Assembly (NCBI GenBank): GCA_017893485.1 | Contig: CM030366.1 | Coordinates: 104,133,796 to 104,197,795, forward strand | Direction: 5' to 3' | Source: Hemerocallis citrina | Taxonomy: Eukaryota; Streptophyta; Magnoliopsida; Asparagales; Asphodelaceae | Length of the DNA: 64,000 bases | Part shown: piece by piece, positions 11,746 to 26,904 of the stretch | How the letters are laid out: every line of letters begins with the position of its first letter | How positions within the stretch are numbered: position 1 is the stretch's first letter | Notes under the pieces: model-generated | What the model was told of the DNA's origin: nothing | The model's database searches: none | The model's input: only the letters and a program-made list of their open reading frames with translations | Made by a program: the position numbers and the translations under genes

Positions 11746-13364
11746 AATACTAGTTCCCTTCCAAGTACACGTTTTCATATTTTCCACTACTAGATCTTCC
11801 CTTAAGAAACCCCGGCTTGGTTACTTTTATTATGGTCATCAAACAGGCATGAATGTATAAGAAATAGTGTCAAACAAATATGGTATAATCAGTATTAGGT
11901 TCAGGGAAACAATCAAACATACATAGATGATATACGGTCACATAAACGAGCAAAATAGTGAATGTTCATATTCAGGACAACATGACAGTACAGTACTAAA
12001 ACAGTGATTTCCGTTACTACAGAAATCCAAATCTAAATCTATCAAAGAATCTGGAAAATAGACTTTCACACGAATCCATCGATTAGATATAAGTCATATA
12101 GTAATTCACAAAATCATAACTCAAAACTGATTTGAATCCAGAAAACACGTTCAGCCAGAAATCAGTAAATCGACTTCTCAGTCAGAAAAACAGCATTAAA
12201 ACTCCTCAAATAAATTCAGAAAAAATATGGAGTAACCTCCATTATGTCTAGTATCAAAATATAAAGTTTCATAATATTCCAATAAAATTAGTTTAGTCAA
12301 CAAAAATCGGAAAACCTCAAGAACGATAGTTTGGCAAATCTGGAATTCCCAACACAGCTGTACGAAAACTGAAATATCTCGCAACCCGTGAAACGAAATC
12401 CAAATCCGCCAAAGGGAGGTGAAAATAGACAAAATAATCTAACTTTCATATTTCATAAATAATTTCCATACAGTAAAAGAAATAGGGTGAAAATACGATT
12501 CTTTACAGAACAGCGAGCAAAATACACCAAGGATGGTTTTCATAAACAAGCATGAAACGGCGTATAAAACTCATCAATAAAATCCACCAAAATTCTTGGT
12601 AATCCCTAGATAGATATAGAAATACTGACCAAAGTTTTAGATCAAAATAATATGTGTAACACATGTATCAAAATAATTTAGTCATCAAAATCATCAAGAA
12701 ACGAAATCTGGAATTGATCTACACCTCTGTAGCAAAACAGTCATATCTCACACATACAAAAATGAAATTGAGCAAGGTCAGAGAGGTTGGAAAGAAGACA
12801 AATTTCTCTACAATTCATGTTTTATACCAAAATTAAGATTCTGATCTTAATATGGTCTAAATTACTGATCAAGACAGATTATCGGCAAAATACAGAATTT
12901 CCTCCAAAACCAAAATCAACATAATTCAAACGAAACTTGATCCAAACACAAAAAAACATGAAATCAAGTCTACCAAGTGTCTAAACAATATGAAATAGGG
13001 TAATTAACATATCCAAAATAAGTCTAACACATGGATCTCAACCAATAGTCAAATTCTCACAAATAGTTCACATATAATATCAAGTCAAGAACGGGCGAAA
13101 ACCTAGTTATTTCATGTCGGATTTGTGTCGTGAGTCAATTATGGTCAAATAGTACTATAGAGACGAAACCCAACAATAATAACACACAAGAGTCATCTCT
13201 AGAACCCAACTACATTATATGTGGTATTTTTGACTTCTATCATACAAATGAATTTGAGTACAAGTTACTTGCCTGGAAGACGACGGATCCAACAGAAGAG
13301 AAAAAGAATAACGGGAACGAATCCCGGGCACAAACACAAAATCACGAACAAGCGAACACGAACA

Positions 13365-13640
13365 AGATCACGAATCTAAAGAACAAATAACCCATGAACA
13401 CGATCGGACGACTAACATCATGAGATCAAAAGATCAAGGCGATCGTATTAGATCGGACGACTCTGATCGAAGATCAAGATCAAGATTGAGATGTGATCAG
13501 TATCTTGATCATGAAGATGATGATCGGACCAGATCGACGATCGGACGGTCCAGGATCACTTGATGAAGATCATGATGATCAACAGCCCACATTCACCATG
13601 ATCGAAACCCATGATCACTTGATCAAACTTGATCACAAGA
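13365..13640. other. Dense GATC cluster in the transcribed leader of the LTR
   Basis: By direct count there are about 21 GATC tetranucleotides between 13365 and 13635, where chance predicts roughly one. Many sit in GATCGGACGA, AGATCAAGATCAAG or TGATGATC contexts, so the segment looks like an expanded imperfect repeat. It lies on the downstream side of the minus-strand TATA near 14236, so it would be transcribed. No protein is supported. Confidence 0.7.
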
Positions 13641-14514
13641 AACTCATGGCAACAGCAACTCAGAGCAATGGGGATTACACTGGTGTGACGGAACAGTGAC
13701 ACGGCAGAGCGGTGGCAGGATGAACGGGGTAACGATGGCCAAGGACAGGCAGCGTGTCGTCGGAGAAGGAAGTCGGCGCGCACAGGTGGATGGTTGTCTG
13801 TTGCTGTCGCAGCGCTCAGGAAAGAGAGGCGCAGCACAGAGGGGGTCCACCGGGGGTTAGCATCGGCCAGGCTGACGATCAGGCGTTGCTGCGTGTTGCG
13901 AGGAGGCAGAGGACACAGTCGAGGAGCGCGCTGCGGGGTCGCTGTTGTGGGTTGCGGGCGCTGGCGTTGGAGGAATCGCGACAAGGGTCGCCGCAGGCCT
14001 GTCGTGACACTGCTGTGGTGGTGCTGCAGCGCTGTTGTCGTCCTGCGGGTGGCTGGCGTCGCGACCCAGGGAGCTAGGAAGGGGGTTGCGGTGCAGTCGC
14101 TGGCCAGGGGGAGAGGATGAGCGGGAGCAACAAGGTCGGAGGAAGAGGAGTCGGGAGGATGGGTTAAGAGAGAGATGAAGGCGGCTCTAGGGTAGCAGTA
14201 GGGGAGATGAACAGGCAGTATGGGGTTTATATATATAGGTAGGTTGAAGTGGGTGCGGGTTTAGGGGTTAAAAGTTTGGGTAATGTAATAGGTTGGGGGG
14301 TATACGGCTAATTGGTAGGAGTGCAGTGGATATAGGGTATTTGGATTGTTAATAACAGGGTAGGGGTTGTAGGGTTATAAACAGATGAATATTTGGATTT
14401 TAAAATGGGTTAATAGGTTTAACGCATATTGGGTATTTAAAATAGGGTTTTAATAGAATATGGGTAAAATAAAATAACCAAATAATGAAAATATACAATT
14501 AGGACATTATAAAA

Positions 14515-14715
14515 AAAATATTATTAATAATAATAACCAATAACAATAACAATAATAATAATAATAATATAAAAATAACAGTAATAATAATAATACTGAT
14601 AACAATAATAATAATAAGAAAAAAAATGATAAAAGATAATAACAGCAATAATAATAACAGTAATAGTAACAATAATAGAAACCAAAGTAGTAATATCAAT
14701 AATAACATTTGCAAA
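14515..14715. repeat. AAT/AAC trinucleotide-rich tract
   Basis: About 200 bp of imperfect AAT, AAC and AAG triplets lie near the end of the long LTR. The leucine/isoleucine-rich minus-strand ORF across it is a translation of this tract and not a gene. Confidence 0.8.
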
Positions 14716-14821
14716 TAAAATTATCGGTCGGAACTAGATATGAAAGCGAAAAACTAATTTACAAAAATTTTAAATACAGAAAATACACTGAAAATACATT
14801 TTTGGGGAAACAGGGGTTACA

Positions 14822-17372
14822 ACGGACCTCACTCAAAAAGTCGTGTCAAACCTTCCGATACAAAACCATGTACCCAATGACGTCAATGATTCACATATAG
14901 AACAAAACCCACACGCATAGGAACATGACGGTCTCGATGGTCAAATCCCCTATCCAAGAGGAGCTCCTCTCCTGTTTCATACCTCGGCTCTTTGGGAATT
15001 AACAGATCGAGATACGAGACTCGTGAACTCAAAACCTGAGAACCAAATTCGTATCCCTACGACAGGAAAAGTACAACACCCGACTGTGATTTGCTAGTAC
15101 TAATGCAATATGCATGCCCCCTAATACATCACTCTAATTCAAGAATCACTCTAAACATTCAGGTAATGTAAAGAGTTCCTCCCACAATCCTGCCTATCGA
15201 CTTGCGGCCCCGGTGACACAAGGTCCTACTCGCCACTTCCCCTAACTTGGAATTCGTCCATCACCATGGACCGCGTTCATCCTTAACCGGCATGAATTCA
15301 ACTCGACGACACCAACTTGGACGTCCAACGCCTCGGAGGAAGTTCACAACTAGGGTCGATAGACGTAGGGTATCACCTACCCTAGTGACTAACTCGAGTC
15401 ACAACATCCTCAACAGGAGTCAAACACCAACAAGACTAGCAATAGACACCATTCATCCCCAAACAACGAGTTATCAACTCTTATGTACAAAAGGAGAAAG
15501 GTTCTTGCAACACTTAGTCAAAAACCATGACTAAACCAAACTATGGTGTTTCTGCCTGAACTTAAAAAGGTCATATCTCCCACATTACAACTAAGATTTG
15601 GGTTTTCTAGCCCAATCTGGAAAGATAAAGACCTAGTCTACAACTCTCTAGTTGATCATCACCTCAGATTCAGTCATCTAATTCCTCAAAACATCCTCAC
15701 AAACCTCAGCATGTGTACTTCATCTACACTGGCTACACCTTACCGATAGCATAAAACTCTACATGCTCATCGGAATGATACAAATCTAGGTTTTTTGGAA
15801 AGGTGTGAATGTCCTCTACAACTTTCTGTTGATCACCAATACCAATTGTTTCATTTGATTACCCTAAAACAGTCATCTCTCTCAGGTATACAGAACCACA
15901 CATAAAGCATTACTCAAACAGAGCCTTCAGCTCAAAATCTGGTTTCTGTCCCAACTTGAAAAAATCATATTTATTAATCTACTCACGGGAATTTCTTGAA
16001 ATATGGCTTTTTGGAAATCTCTAGATGTCTACTATAAATTTCTAGTTGTACACCATATCAAATTCTGCTCTTACAGAGCCATAAGGGTACCATCTTATAG
16101 AGTGTCAATACTGACTAGGTTCTGCACAGTACATGCTAAAATATTCATAATAAATTACATGCATAACCAATGGTAATCAAATTTGCATTTCCAGAACTAG
16201 ACATCATCATGTATAACATGCAAAAAGGTTCACATCTTGATTCCAAATATTCAAGGAGTTCTACCTATTATAAACATACATAAAAGTTCTGTTGTTCTTT
16301 AGTCATACATAAAAGTTCTGTTGTTCCTTAGTCATTATCTTGACTACTCTCGATTAATTAATTTTGAACATGCATCAAATTTCGTCCAAATAATTTCATG
16401 ATTTTTCTGTAGAGTTCAGATGCATGCAAGAAAACATGGTAAAAATTTCAGAAATAGATCATGAGTCAATTAAGTCTAAGAATTCCCACAAGTTCAGTTG
16501 TTACAATAGACAGACACAGTCTCTGCCTTACGATTCAGTCCTCAAAATTGATTTTATTAAAATATCAAATAACATCATAAAAATCCAAAATAAATCATGT
16601 AGCTTCTAGACATACATGAGATCATTTTGTGAAAATGTAAAGATCAAATTCCAATTATTTTGTTCTCTGGAAATTTGGGAATTTAGCTTGCAGATCATGT
16701 TTTCTGTTTCCATTCTCAGATTCTAACAATCTACTCCTAATCAACCATTCTCACAGCTATTACTACTTGATTCATGCAAGAAAATCAAACAAGAGAAACA
16801 AGACTAAAGTTCAGAGAACACCCCACCCTTGGTTGGCTTGAGAAGATGAGATTGTCATTGGTTTCCTCCTCCAATTTCCTTCTCCAAGAGCTTGAACACC
16901 TCTTTCACTAGACTTCTTTCGCTCTCTTCTTCTTTCTTCTTCTTTCTAAAATTTCAGAACTGAAATGAGGGTGAGAAGGAGGGATTTTTAATAAGTGAAA
17001 AGGAGTAAGGGTGTGAGGGGGGTAGGCCGGCCAATAGGGGTTGGGGGGGTGATGTGGCAAGTGGTTTTCTTCAAAACAAGGGTTTTAGCCCATTGTTTTG
17101 GAGATATTTGCATGGCTGAAATTTTTAGCCTTTGATCAAGTTCTAGATGAGAGATGAGAGGTTAAATTTGAGTGAATGCAAGGAATATCCATTGTAGTAC
17201 CAAGTACCATACAATTACATATTTGCATATGCATCGCACTCAAAACTAGTGTATGTACTAGTATCGGCCCTTCTCATTCTCGAGCATCATTAAGAACGCA
17301 ACCATCCACGCGAACAATCCAACAAATCAAAACACACTTCATCATTCATACATATATAATCAAGCAAACATG

Positions 17373-17454
<82 letters not shown>

Positions 17455-17570
17455 AAAGGGATATGAGCAACTTGCTCATTTAGTAAATGAGCAAGTGATG
17501 AGGTGGCATGCATGTGATACATTGAGTATATATATATATATATAAGCATTATATTATCCGGGCTATTACA
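14822..17570 (-). mobile_element. Third long gypsy-type LTR, left end lost
   Basis: The segment ends GGGCTATTACA at 17570, the usual chromovirus-type LTR terminus. Its middle (15540-16100) has the same style of sequence as the other two LTRs: drug-like short words 'tctgcctgaact', 'tcatatct', 'ctagttgatcatc' in loose repeats. A pyrimidine-rich leader is complementary to 16850-16980. The left terminus is missing where the 9.9-14.8 kb LTR abuts it, so that LTR probably inserted here. A 31-bp direct repeat, 'acataaaagttctgttgttc' plus flank, occurs twice at about 16277-16335. Confidence 0.4.
17375..17495. repeat. AT dinucleotide microsatellite followed by a perfect hairpin
   Basis: About 75 bp of AT dinucleotides (17375-17449) are followed at about 17468-17492 by an inverted repeat with arms CTTGCTCATTT and AAATGAGCAAG and a 3-nt loop. 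A second short AT run is at 17527-17543. The long isoleucine-tyrosine ORFs over the microsatellite are artefacts. Confidence 0.85.
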
Positions 17571-18102
17571 GCTTCCTTCGGCGAGCTTCCATCAGCCAGC
17601 CGCGATCGCTTCATCCAACATGTCTGCAGAACAAAGACATAGATTAAGAGTTAAACCTCATATAAAGACAATTAAAATAATAATAAAAAAGACATACTAG
17701 GGTCAGCTGTGCTCAACCCATTTTTGATCAGGTGTCTCTCCGCCACCTTCAAACAATCTACATTCCCTGTGCTAAACAAACGCTCGAACTCGGCCATTTC
17801 ATCCTTAGATTAGTCCTTTTCCTTCGGATACTTGGGCTTCGAACCTCCACTTGGTAAAGATGTCTCAAGGTGTCGAGCTTCGGATGACCATATACTTCGA
17901 CTTCTAGTCTTTGATGAAGTCGGGATGATTGTGCATGACATTGTTGCCTAGACTGGATGTCAAGAAGCATCGGCCCTTAAATGCTCTTGGGGTGCTGAGG
18001 CAGAGACACATCTTCAAGCACTTCATCTTCAGTGGGACCTCCATCTCCTTGCAAAGCATGGTGAAGGACAAGATCTGCTTATAGGATTTGGGCTCGTACA
18101 TC
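17571..18102 (-). pseudogene. Gag-like (PF04195-type) fragment
   Basis: Minus-strand frames between 18102 and 17700 give a chain with MYEPKSYKQI, LKMCLCLSTPRAFKGRC and FIKDWKSKYMV-like words. The spelling of the last word depends on reading through a stop. A tryptophan/lysine-rich 'W-K-S-K-x-x-V' stretch late in the domain is typical of plant PF04195 gag-like proteins. Stops and a frame change make it non-functional. It is truncated at 18102, where LTR sequence starts. Confidence 0.35.
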
Positions 18103-21078
<2,976 letters not shown>

Positions 21079-21366
21079 CTATTATATATATATCTGTCAG
21101 GATAAGATCTGGACCGTCGATCTATTATATTGATCTACACGATTAAAGGCTCAGATTAAATAACTTAATAATAACGTGAATTACACGTGCAATTCTCTCT
21201 AATAGATAACTTATAGATAACGCCACACCCTAATTCTCTCTCATCTCCCAAAACTCTCCTCCGAATCTGAAAACCCTAACCCTAGCTCCTCTCTTCTCTT
21301 ACCCCGATCCCAAACCCTATTCCGGTTCCGATCTCTCCTTCTATTACCTTCTCGATCCGATTTCTA

Positions 21367-21409
21367 ATGGCCGAAGGAAAGCTCGATCTGGTCGACGATC
21401 ACGTCCGAG
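21367..21409 (+). CDS. First coding exon of an unidentified plant gene (remnant)
   Basis: A pyrimidine-rich leader with a telo-box-like 'aaaccctaaccct' word (about 21272-21284) is followed by an ATG at 21367. The exon encodes MAEGKLDLVDDHVR plus the first base of the next codon and ends at a splice donor (CGAG/GTATTC). The following 900 bp read as a T-rich plant intron. No second exon of this gene was found before the GATA remnant begins at about 22.3 kb. The MAEGKLDL start weakly recalls plant GYF-domain proteins, but 14 residues cannot decide this. It is probably a truncated or translocated gene start. Confidence 0.35.
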
Positions 21410-22300
21410 GTATTCAATTCTCGCCTTTTTCCGTCTAATTCGAATAGTTGTTGTTGTTTGATGCGAATCTATGCGGTTTCGGGGTTTTGTTGAATCTCAG
21501 GGTTTTTAGGGTTCGGATTGTTGGAGATTGGAAAGGATTGGTGATTTGGTTGGTTTGGATTGAGATTTGGGAGAATGACGATTGGATTGATAAGGGGAAG
21601 TGATTTGGGGATTTTTGTTTTTGGAAGTTAGTGTGTTGGATCGGAATCTGGAAGTGGGTTAGTGTAGAAATTGGGGTTTTTGATTGATTTGAAGGTGTTT
21701 TTTGTCGAAGAACAGAGAATAATCAGGGTTTATTTTAGTCTTGTGGTATGCATTTTTGTGGGGATTTTTGTTAGTTGGAGATGGATCAGTTGCTCAGATA
21801 TCTAGATTGTAGTTTGTAGTGTTTGTTTTTAGAATTCGTTCGATCTTGTAGGGTTTTAAAATAAAATTGTTGAAGTTTTCATGCTTGCAAGTTTGAAATT
21901 TTCTTTCAGTTTGATGTTTAAGTTTTTATATGAAATTGTTTGGTAATGGCAATTTACTACTGGGAGTCTTTGGGATGATGCATATTATTTGGTAATAACG
22001 ATGTATTACAAATATGAATGTTTTTCTAGAATTAGTTTGTACTTCGGGTTTAATTCCCATTATATTTCAATGCTTTATGATGTATATGAAGATTATGAGA
22101 AAAGGGAGTGTTGTGTCTGTGGGAGGTGATTTGCTCATATGGAGTTATTAGAAGCATGCGGTACTTCTGTTAGAAGATCCACGCTATTCACCTTGATTTC
22201 ATGCTATAATATCCCTAAGTATGAATCTTGATCAAATGATTGTGGGAGGTGATAGCGGGACGGAGATTTAGAAAAATCTATTTCTATTATAAAAGCAAGA
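21410..22300 (+). other. Intron-like sequence following the orphan exon
   Basis: T- and G-rich sequence typical of a plant intron after a donor site. No ORF or structured repeat is supported. Near 22260-22320 the composition changes abruptly (tctatttctattataaaagcaag), which marks the probable join to the GATA pseudogene copy. Confidence 0.4.
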
Positions 22301-22439
22301 ATAAAAAAAAGAAATCTGTCCCGAGCCAATCCCAACCATTCGTTCATTTTGTTGATCTAACTTATCGAGGTTATTATTGATTTGTCATTCGTGATCGTTT
22401 ATTTAACTTTTATATTTAATTTAAACTAAATATAAATAA

Positions 22440-23162
22440 TAATAAATATACCCAACTTTACACTTTCTCTCCTTCTCCCTCTCCTGTACGTCTCCTTCGG
22501 ATTGAAATCTCCAATCTTTCTCTGAACTCTAACCCTAACAACTTCCATCTCTCTCAAAACCCAAATCCTAACCCCAATTCCACTCCCAATCCCGACGCCT
22601 CTCCTCGAAACCCCAATCCCTCCGATCCCCCCCAACTCTAACCTTTATCTCATCCCGCTGCCGCTGCCGCTGCCATCGTCGTTCGAGCCATCCTTCCGTC
22701 CTCTTAGATCTCAGCCTCCACTCTTCGCCATGTCAGCCATCGCCACCTTCTTCCTCGCCACATTTGTTCATCTCGATACTCATTAAAAAACGGTGAGTCT
22801 TTTTTGTTCTGGGTTTAATTTGATTGAAAAATTTATTATTGTTCAGTGTATTTATTTGTTTATGTATAATTGTTTCTACGATTGGAAGGTCCTGTCTAAA
22901 ACCCCAATCCAAAACCCTAATTGTAATTGTCTTTTATAATAAAAGAATTGAATGTCCAAGTTCAATTTTGTAATTTTTGATGAATATTGATGAATATTGA
23001 AGGATTAAAAGGTTGAGAGGCATGGGAAAGCATGGACCTTGCCGTCATTGTGGTGTCACAAGCGAGCTCCTGTTCATCTTTCATTTTTTATTTTTGTGGG
23101 ATGCTATTTGTGTTGAATTTGCTATCAATTTGTGGATCTTTGCTTCTATTTTTGTGGGATTC

Positions 23163-23234
<72 letters not shown>

Positions 23235-24842
23235 GGTTGATTTTTTGGGGGATTTGTTATTGGAATTAATTAAGTTGCTTTAGAAGAAGACTACTATCTT
23301 CTTAGTCTCGTGTCTATCCTCATTCCTTTTGTCTGCTTCCATGTTCCATTCATATATTTGTTTATGTGTTCTAATAATTTAATACATAAACAAAAGCCCA
23401 GTATGAATAAAGAGGTACTTTAATTTTCTCCTTAGTATGATGGGTTGTTGTTTTAATTAGTAGAAATTTGTTGCTTGGTATGAATGTTGTTTTGAGTCCC
23501 TTTGCTCTCCTAAGCAAAGGGAGCAATGATGAGATGCTCTAATAGACTAACTCCTTAAGCAAAGTATGGCTTTTGTTGCTTCTTTGACTGCAAATCTGTT
23601 TACTTGAAAAACCGTGGACTATGTCAATCCTTATCCTGCGAAGATTATTTGCAGTTCTGTATCGAATGATGAACAAATGTGTCATATAATAACCAATGCT
23701 CATGTTATCGCTTTGTTAAGCTAAACTGTCATAGCGATTTCTTCGAATTGCAGTTATTCGTTCCTTTATTTTCTTTGGCGTGCTATGTGTTTAGAGGCTC
23801 AGTTGTTGATAGTGTTTACTCTAGGAGTCTGCCTACGCAATGGTCTATATCTAAATTGATTCATGGTGAATATGATGCTTTCTACCTGGTTCTCTGATAA
23901 TGTACCCCAAATAGTATGGGGAGAAATGTTCCACGGTGAAATTTTAAAAATGAGTAAGTAGTAACCTCAGGTGGGTCGAACTTGGCCTTAAGTGATACAT
24001 GTTTTACCGCCAACATATTATGAGAAATTTCCTTTATGGTAGAATTCCGCCATTAAATTCATAACTTAGCTTTAACAGTTAGTTTGACAGAACTGGAAGA
24101 GCACCTTTAATGTGTTTACATTCATGTGAAATGTTAAATTCCTTGGGAGATGATAAATTTTAATATAACTCAGTATGCATGCCCGTTTACTTTTGTTGTC
24201 AGCAAGATTAAAGTTCAAGAGAACTAAACATCAGTTTTATCTGTTCACAAAATGCTTGGAGTGGTGGATACATTGCAGGGACAGCCATTGGGGAACTTGC
24301 ATCAAGTTATGACTTACAGGAAGTTGCGTGAAATTACTTTTAACCTACCGAACGAAACTGGCATACAATGGTCAAGTAGAAAGAATTCAGCAAACAAAGC
24401 AAACAAAATCAAGTATGGGAAGTGACATCTTATATTTGTTTATTGCTCAAGCTCCTACAATCTAATATTTGTAGTGAGAGCCCTCTTAGTCACTAAACTT
24501 TTCATCAGCCACCCCTCTTCGGAGCCCCCCGGACAAGCCAGTTTTATGCAATGCATGTGGTTCAAGGTGGAGAACAAAGGGTTCTCTGGTTAATTACACT
24601 CCACTGCATGCTCAAGAACTGATTGATTAAGAAGAAATTAATGCATCTAAATTTAAGAGTATATCCTTCAAGCCTGAAGAGAAGAAGCCTCTGAAGGTAA
24701 AACTGGTTCCTGTTGCTCTTGTGGAATATGAACGTGAAATACCATATTCTGATCAGAACTTCCGAAAGATTCTTGAAGGGGATACAAGCATTCGGTTAAG
24801 CTCTGGATCAGCAACATCTTATACAGAGAGTTGTGCTCATTT
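22440..24842 (+). pseudogene. GATA26/27-like zinc-finger transcription factor pseudogene
   Basis: A CT-rich leader ends at a donor (AAACG/GTGAGT, about 22793). An acceptor at 23001-23002 precedes the ATG at 23022, which starts MGKHGPCRHCGVTS, the first half of a class-IV GATA finger. After about 1.45 kb, an acceptor at 24507-24508 leads into [19 protein letters not shown], then [15 protein letters not shown]. The C-terminal part (FRKILEGDTSIRLSSGSA, SESC-like) also matches plant GATA26/27. Three defects are visible. The finger loop is two residues short and lacks the conserved Trp of LWRNG. There is a TAA at 24628-24630. No consensus donor follows the first half-finger. An intact gene would be a nuclear DNA-binding regulator; this copy is most likely non-functional. 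Confidence 0.8.
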
Positions 24843-26088
24843 CTGGCATTTGATGTGTTCTTTGTGGTGTTTTGTGTTGTATTGGTGTGCATAATTGTAA
24901 TAGCTGTATGTTGCTGTCTACCTTGTAATATGCTATTTTGTATGCTGTTGCAGATCAGGTTAGTCATCATTATTATTTTCATTTTCTATTGGGATATGAT
25001 GACATATGGCAAAATTCTAAAAAGTATAATTATTTTATGCTTTGTAATTATTTTCATCATTAATAGCCATGTGCTTTAAAATTAATCAATGCCATCTTTT
25101 GGAATGTGAAATTTTGCTTTCCTCCATCTATTATGAAAAGATTAGATTACGAAATAATTAAGAGCTAATTTTTTAATTCTATATGCCGGAAAAAATGCTG
25201 AAGAATTTGATAAACGGACCAAGAAATGCATTGAAGATGAGTATTTTTTTGATCAAATCACATGATGTCCAATATAAAAGAACAAGCAATTTTAATCTCA
25301 AGAAAGTTAAAGTCGAAAGTGATGATTGATATTATGAAAAAACGATGATATCAGTTTTGGATTTACTATTTTTTTTAATTACTTTTTTTAATATCAGTTT
25401 TAAGTTCAAGAAAATTAAAGTCGAAAATTAATAATATACCATGCATGAGAAGTTTATGGTGCTTCAAGGAACTGGTTGGTCTCATCAAATGGGAAAGTGG
25501 ATTAAAGTTGGATCCTGCGAGAAATTTGAAGTGAACGTGAGAAAGACGACCAGATTATGCAGTAAAATTTTTAATTTTCTATTTAAGAAAGTGCTTTAAT
25601 CAAATGTTTGCAAAACAAAAATAAAATATATAGAATCAGTATGCATTCTTCATATTAAAATGGTATATCATCCATTCAGGGCATTTCTCAGAGGATCCAC
25701 AGTCGTTCAAGCTAAATGGAAGGTCAAGTATTACAATTTGAGGACATTACTTTTACCAATGGGAGAAAAAAAGAAAAACTATCAAACAATCAAAAGCATA
25801 AACTAAGAAGTTGCACAACATCAGTTTAAGAAAGACCAATGCTAAACCTTAATAATGAATAGATTTTTTTATTTGCACTATGGAATATATAATAACTCTT
25901 CAAGCAATAACTGGTCCAGTTGAGAAGGTTGAGTTTAATTTTTGTTCATTCTCTGCTTAAATTATTTGAAACATCGCTATGGTAATATCTTTTATGAAAT
26001 CTGCTGCTCTTCATAACATTGAAACCTGTGATATGATTGTTAAATCTTACACATTATATATACTATTTATAAATTTAGATAGTAGGAC
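24843..26088. other. AT-rich region with one half of a direct duplication
   Basis: No gene is supported. The first copy of an imperfect direct repeat lies at 25235-25430 and its partner at 26299-26557. A short coding-like patch at about 25440-25560 (MHEKFMVLQGTGWS, MGKWIKVG) cannot be assigned to a family and is not continued by another exon. Confidence 0.4.
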
Positions 26089-26557
26089 TTTGCATATGAT
26101 GCTCAAATATGTCAATGTATAAAGATGATACATGTAAATTAATATTAAAGACTCTTAAGTATTATATATAGTCTTGAGAAAATACAAAATAACATGTAAA
26201 TAATTTTCTAATCTAAAACATAAAAGATATTAAAATATATATTAAAAAAGAAAAAAATAGTAAATCTTAAACTCAAATTTGAGCATCATATGCATTAGAG
26301 ATGAGTATACATTTTTGATCAAATCACAAGATGTCCAATATGGAAGAACAACTACAATAATATTGACAGGATGCAAAATTAAAAAGGATGAACAAGAAAT
26401 TACAAGCAATTTTAAGCTCAAGAAAGTTAAAGTCGAAAGTGATGATTGATCTTATGAAAAGTGCGATGATATCAATTTAGGATTTACTAATTTGTTTTTA
26501 TTTTTTTATTTTTTTTAATATCAGTTTTAAGTTCAAGAAAATTAAAGTAGAAAATGA
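25235..26557. repeat. Imperfect direct duplication (25235-25430 and 26299-26557)
   Basis: Both copies start AGATGAGTAT and run through 'tttgatcaaatcaca.gatgtccaatat', 'agcaattttaa.ctcaagaaag', 'ttaaagtcgaaagtgatgatt' and 'aatatcagttttaag'. The second copy has about 60 extra bases near its start. They are separated by 870 bp. The segment may be a duplicated gene fragment or a dispersed repeat; no ORF survives. Confidence 0.8.
26089..26297. mobile_element. Small MITE-like inverted-repeat element
   Basis: The ends are GCATATGATGCTCAAAT (26091 onward) and its complement ATTTGAGCATCATATGC (ending about 26293), 17-bp terminal inverted repeats about 205 bp apart with AT-rich filling. No clear target duplication is visible. 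It lies directly beside the start of the second copy of the direct duplication. Confidence 0.5.
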
Positions 26558-26904
26558 TGATATATGTTATTAAAAAATACAATGATTATATCTTTATGTT
26601 TTATATGAAACTATTATGCATATAGCTCTCTATTACATCGTTCGAATTTGATCCATTTGCGCTTTGTTTTTATTGAAATTTTACTAGAATTAATTAACTT
26701 GGGTTCTTGATGCTTGCTTCAAATCTGATTTCGTTGAGCTTGTTGTCGTTGGAGTAATTTTGAAATTCCTGGTTTGCTTTTTAAGATGATTGACTTCTTT
26801 GAATTTGTAGTTTGAAGAATATGTGTGCAAAATGCAAGTATATTTAGATAAAATTTTCACCATTTATGTGCACCAAGTCACGTGCACTTGATGCACGGTA
26901 AATT

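Larger units (their letters stand above)
9915..14821 (-). mobile_element. Very long LTR (about 4.9 kb) of a Ty3/gypsy element
   Basis: The right terminus is GGGGTTACA ending at 14821, identical in form to the terminus at 1897. The region 12230-14821 is collinear with 1-1897. A minus-strand TATA region lies near 14236 (complement of TTATATATATAGG). The left boundary is only approximate, because the expected TGTAACGCC start is not visible. The block ATGCATCYCATACTACATA occurs three times between 10443 and 10620, matching the other gypsy LTRs here. ORFs inside are fortuitous. It appears to have inserted into or beside another LTR (14822-17570). Confidence 0.5.

Noticed and set aside
13556..14120. 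Several GC-rich ORFs on both strands near 13.6-14.1 kb
   Set aside because: They overlap in most frames in the GC-rich leader of an LTR and show no domain or codon signal.
1898..14821. A single giant LTR retrotransposon bounded by the two collinear LTRs
   Set aside because: The flanks and interior consist of unrelated elements (hAT, TRIM, gag-like ORF), and no PBS or PPT lies next to these LTRs.
17176..17549. Long Ile-Tyr repeat ORFs on both strands (also at 20.9, 23.1, 32.4 and 59.1 kb)
   Set aside because: They are translations of AT or TATC microsatellites and would appear in any frame without stops.
21367..24842. The exon at 21367 as first exon of the GATA gene
   Set aside because: The GATA copy has its own leader and start codon at 23022, and the orphan exon's phase does not continue into it.
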